Part shown: positions 62,514 through 64,000 of the stretch, one piece after another | Layout: every line of letters starts with the position of its first letter | Position numbering within the stretch: position 1 is the first letter of the stretch | Origin: DATKEJ01 sp963768715 | Lineage (GTDB): Bacteria > Bacteroidota > Rhodothermia > Rhodothermales > DATKEJ01 | Direction of reading: 5' to 3' | Assembly (NCBI GenBank): GCA_963768715.1 | Contig: CAVYJC010000008.1 | Location: 186,001 to 250,000 of the forward strand | Length of the DNA: 64,000 nucleotides | Notes under the pieces: model-generated | What the model was told of the DNA's origin: nothing | What the model saw: only the letters and a program-made list of their open reading frames with translations | Database searches by the model: none | Position numbers and translations under genes: made by a program

Positions 62514-64000
62514 GTGGATTGAGGAGACCCACGTTCGACCATGTGATCGGCAACGCGAAGCGCGTTGGCCGCGATGGTGAGGCTGGGATTAATGCCGGCG
62601 GACGTCGGCATGAAACTTCCGTCCACGACGAATAGATTGTCGACGCCCCTGAACGCGCAATGCCGATCGAGCGGCGCCGAATCGGGATCGTCGCCCATTC
62701 TGACAGAGCCGACGGCGTGCGAGAAAGTCTTGATCTTGTGGACGTAGTTGAACATGGCTCCGGCCCGACGCAGGATTCGCTTCGCCTGGCCGACGAGGGC
62801 CGATCGGGCTGCCAGGTCGCGATCTGAATAATGGGAATCTACGACCATTGCGGGCATCCCGAACGCGTCTTTGCGGTTTGCGTCGACGCGGACGCGATTA
62901 TCCCGCTGCGGCTGGTCCTCGGCAATAATCAACAGGCCAGTCAAATGACTGACCCCTTTGGCCAGGATCGCGCCGAAAGGTTTTGGAACCATCGCTTCGA
63001 CCAACGACGCCGGCGGTGTCTGAATCTGCTGCATCGTGCCAAGCTTGCCTGCCGGGCTTGCGATTTCGGGATGGCCGTGGTAAAAATCGTGGATGCCAAG
63101 CTGCTTGTGGAACTCACCGACCGGATCCGGTTTTCCCCTGAAAATACCGTATGTGATCGCGTTGCAGTGTCGCATCAGGTATCGGCCAATAGCGTCCCCG
63201 GCCGGATTTACCTCGCCGAGCCCGGATGCAAGCAGGAGGTGCGGCGACGACATGGCCCCGCCGGAAAGGACGAAAGTGCGCCCGCGAAGTTCGAAGCTCG
63301 ATCCGTCGTTCCGGTCCAGGCACACTGCGCTTTCGATTTGGCCGTTGTGCCGACGAAGCTTGGTAACCATTGTGCGCGGGAAGAGCTCCATGCCGCGTGC
63401 CACCAGATCAGGGATGACGACCGTGGCGAGATCATTCTTGGCGTCAATGGCGCACGCGAACGTGTCGCATGTCGTGCAGGCGATGCATTGCGTACGATCG
63501 GGTGACTGCCTGAAGTTGATTGCCAGCGGAAGCCGGAACGGGGAAAGATCGAGACTTCGTGCCGCTGCCTGAATCCGTCGCGAAGTTTCGGAGAGTTTGG
63601 AAGGAGGTTGGGGATAGGGTTGCGTTCGCGGCGGCTCGGTCGGATCTACCCCCGTCGCACCCGAGACGTCGAGGATACGTTCCGCGCGTCCATAATACGG
63701 TTCGAGATCCGCGTACTCGAATGGCCACGCCGCTCCAGAGTCGCCGATGATTTCTTCCTGGGGGTGGAAATCGCCCGACCTGAATCGCATGGAGACGGCG
63801 CCGTAGAAGACGGAGGGGCCGCCGACGCATTCATAATGCCCCGCTTCGTGCGGGCTGCCTTCCTGGTGAACCAGGTACGGAGCATCCATGGCATAGTGGC
63901 TCGTCAGCATGAGCGATCCGCGTGGACCCCAGTTTTCCATGCTCCGCTGTACCCAGTCGCCCCGTTCGACCATGGCGACTCTCCAACCGGCCTCCACTAG
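62510..64000 (-). CDS. GMC oxidoreductase (N-terminus outside window)
   Basis: The frame is open to the end of the window, so the 5' end with the FAD-binding GxGxxG loop lies beyond base 64000; VEAGWRVAMVERGDWVQRS is the tail of that motif. Visible parts: GGPSVFYGAVSMRFRSGDF, ARGMELFPRTMVTKL, and the C-terminal HAVGSVRMGDDPDSAPLD with the active-site His, then FVVDGSFMPTSAGINPSLTIAANALRVAD (in parts) with the Asn. A Cys quartet C-x2-C-x2-C-x4-C (CIACTTCDTFAC, near 63470) matches similar clusters in related GMC proteins of sugar/sterol type. It oxidises an alcohol or sugar with FAD and is the first visible gene of the coupled operon with the Gfo/Idh and membrane proteins. Confidence 0.88.
   Translation of the reverse strand, partial: LVEAGWRVAMVERGDWVQRSMENWGPRGSLMLTSHYAMDAPYLVHQEGSPHEAGHYECVGGPSVFYGAVSMRFRSGDFHPQEEIIGDSGAAWPFEYADLEPYYGRAERILDVSGATGVDPTEPPRTQPYPQPPSKLSETSRRIQAAARSLDLSPFRLPLAINFRQSPDRTQCIACTTCDTFACAIDAKNDLATVVIPDLVARGMELFPRTMVTKLRRHNGQIESAVCLDRNDGSSFELRGRTFVLSGGAMSSPHLLLASGLGEVNPAGDAIGRYLMRHCNAITYGIFRGKPDPVGEFHKQLGIHDFYHGHPEIASPAGKLGTMQQIQTPPASLVEAMVPKPFGAILAKGVSHLTGLLIIAEDQPQRDNRVRVDANRKDAFGMPAMVVDSHYSDRDLAARSALVGQAKRILRRAGAMFNYVHKIKTFSHAVGSVRMGDDPDSAPLDRHCAFRGVDNLFVVDGSFMPTSAGINPSLTIAANALRVADHMVERGSPQST

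Overview
The window looks like a chromosomal segment of a GC-rich member of the Bacteroidota/Rhodothermota group, possibly a marine Rhodothermales-like organism. The evidence is the ExbB-ExbD-ExbD cluster, a DUF4293 protein, a small basic membrane protein just before mutL, secreted proteins with type IX secretion (T9SS) sorting tails, and dockerin-like 'ALDF' repeats. This placement is inference from gene content; there is no rRNA in the window.

Layout. 0-3.3 kb: the end of a glycosyltransferase gene and an unusual ABC exporter-sulfotransferase fusion whose ATPase motifs are all altered. 3.8-15.4 kb: a surface/secreted block (BNR-repeat protein, spondin-domain protein, HAF/beta-helix protein, beta-helix lipoprotein). 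It is interrupted by a tandem array of about 88-bp units and by two identical tRNA-Arg(CCG) genes in inverted orientation. 15.6-24.5 kb: mscL, a methyltransferase, a DUF512 radical-SAM protein, a CPBP protease, a DUF2007 protein, cdsA, mutL and tilS. 24.5-29.4 kb (minus): an operon of penicillin-acylase homologue, BadF-type kinase, HD hydrolase and hpt. 29.6-35.2 kb: a C-terminal processing protease, the exbB/exbD energy-transduction cluster, an isocitrate dehydrogenase remnant, DUF4293 and an EamA transporter. 35.2-46.5 kb (minus): glycosyltransferase, gdhA, class IV aminotransferase, a P-loop protein, acs, a class V aminotransferase and a feoB/feoA iron-uptake unit. 46.9-55.1 kb: a hypothetical membrane protein, a DmpA-type aminopeptidase, a DUF4105 protein, nth, gpmI, a Nudix hydrolase and a GMC oxidoreductase. 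55.1-59.4 kb: malic enzyme (minus) and the ergothioneine pair egtB-egtD. 59.7-64 kb: a lipoprotein and a tightly coupled minus-strand operon (GMC oxidoreductase, Gfo/Idh oxidoreductase, duplicated-core membrane protein).

Two features run through the whole window. First, nearly every larger intergenic gap carries short tandem repeats with a 7-nt (sometimes 8-nt) period, each gap with its own sequence, together with several families of hairpin repeats. Second, many conserved genes are broken by single-base reading-frame shifts. These cluster at about 5-9, 15-19 and 44-59 kb and are absent from about 20-43 kb. The reading on both sides of each break stays conserved, so base-level sequence errors or very recent mutations are more likely than old decay. 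Frame-disrupted genes are given as one feature with the breakpoint stated.
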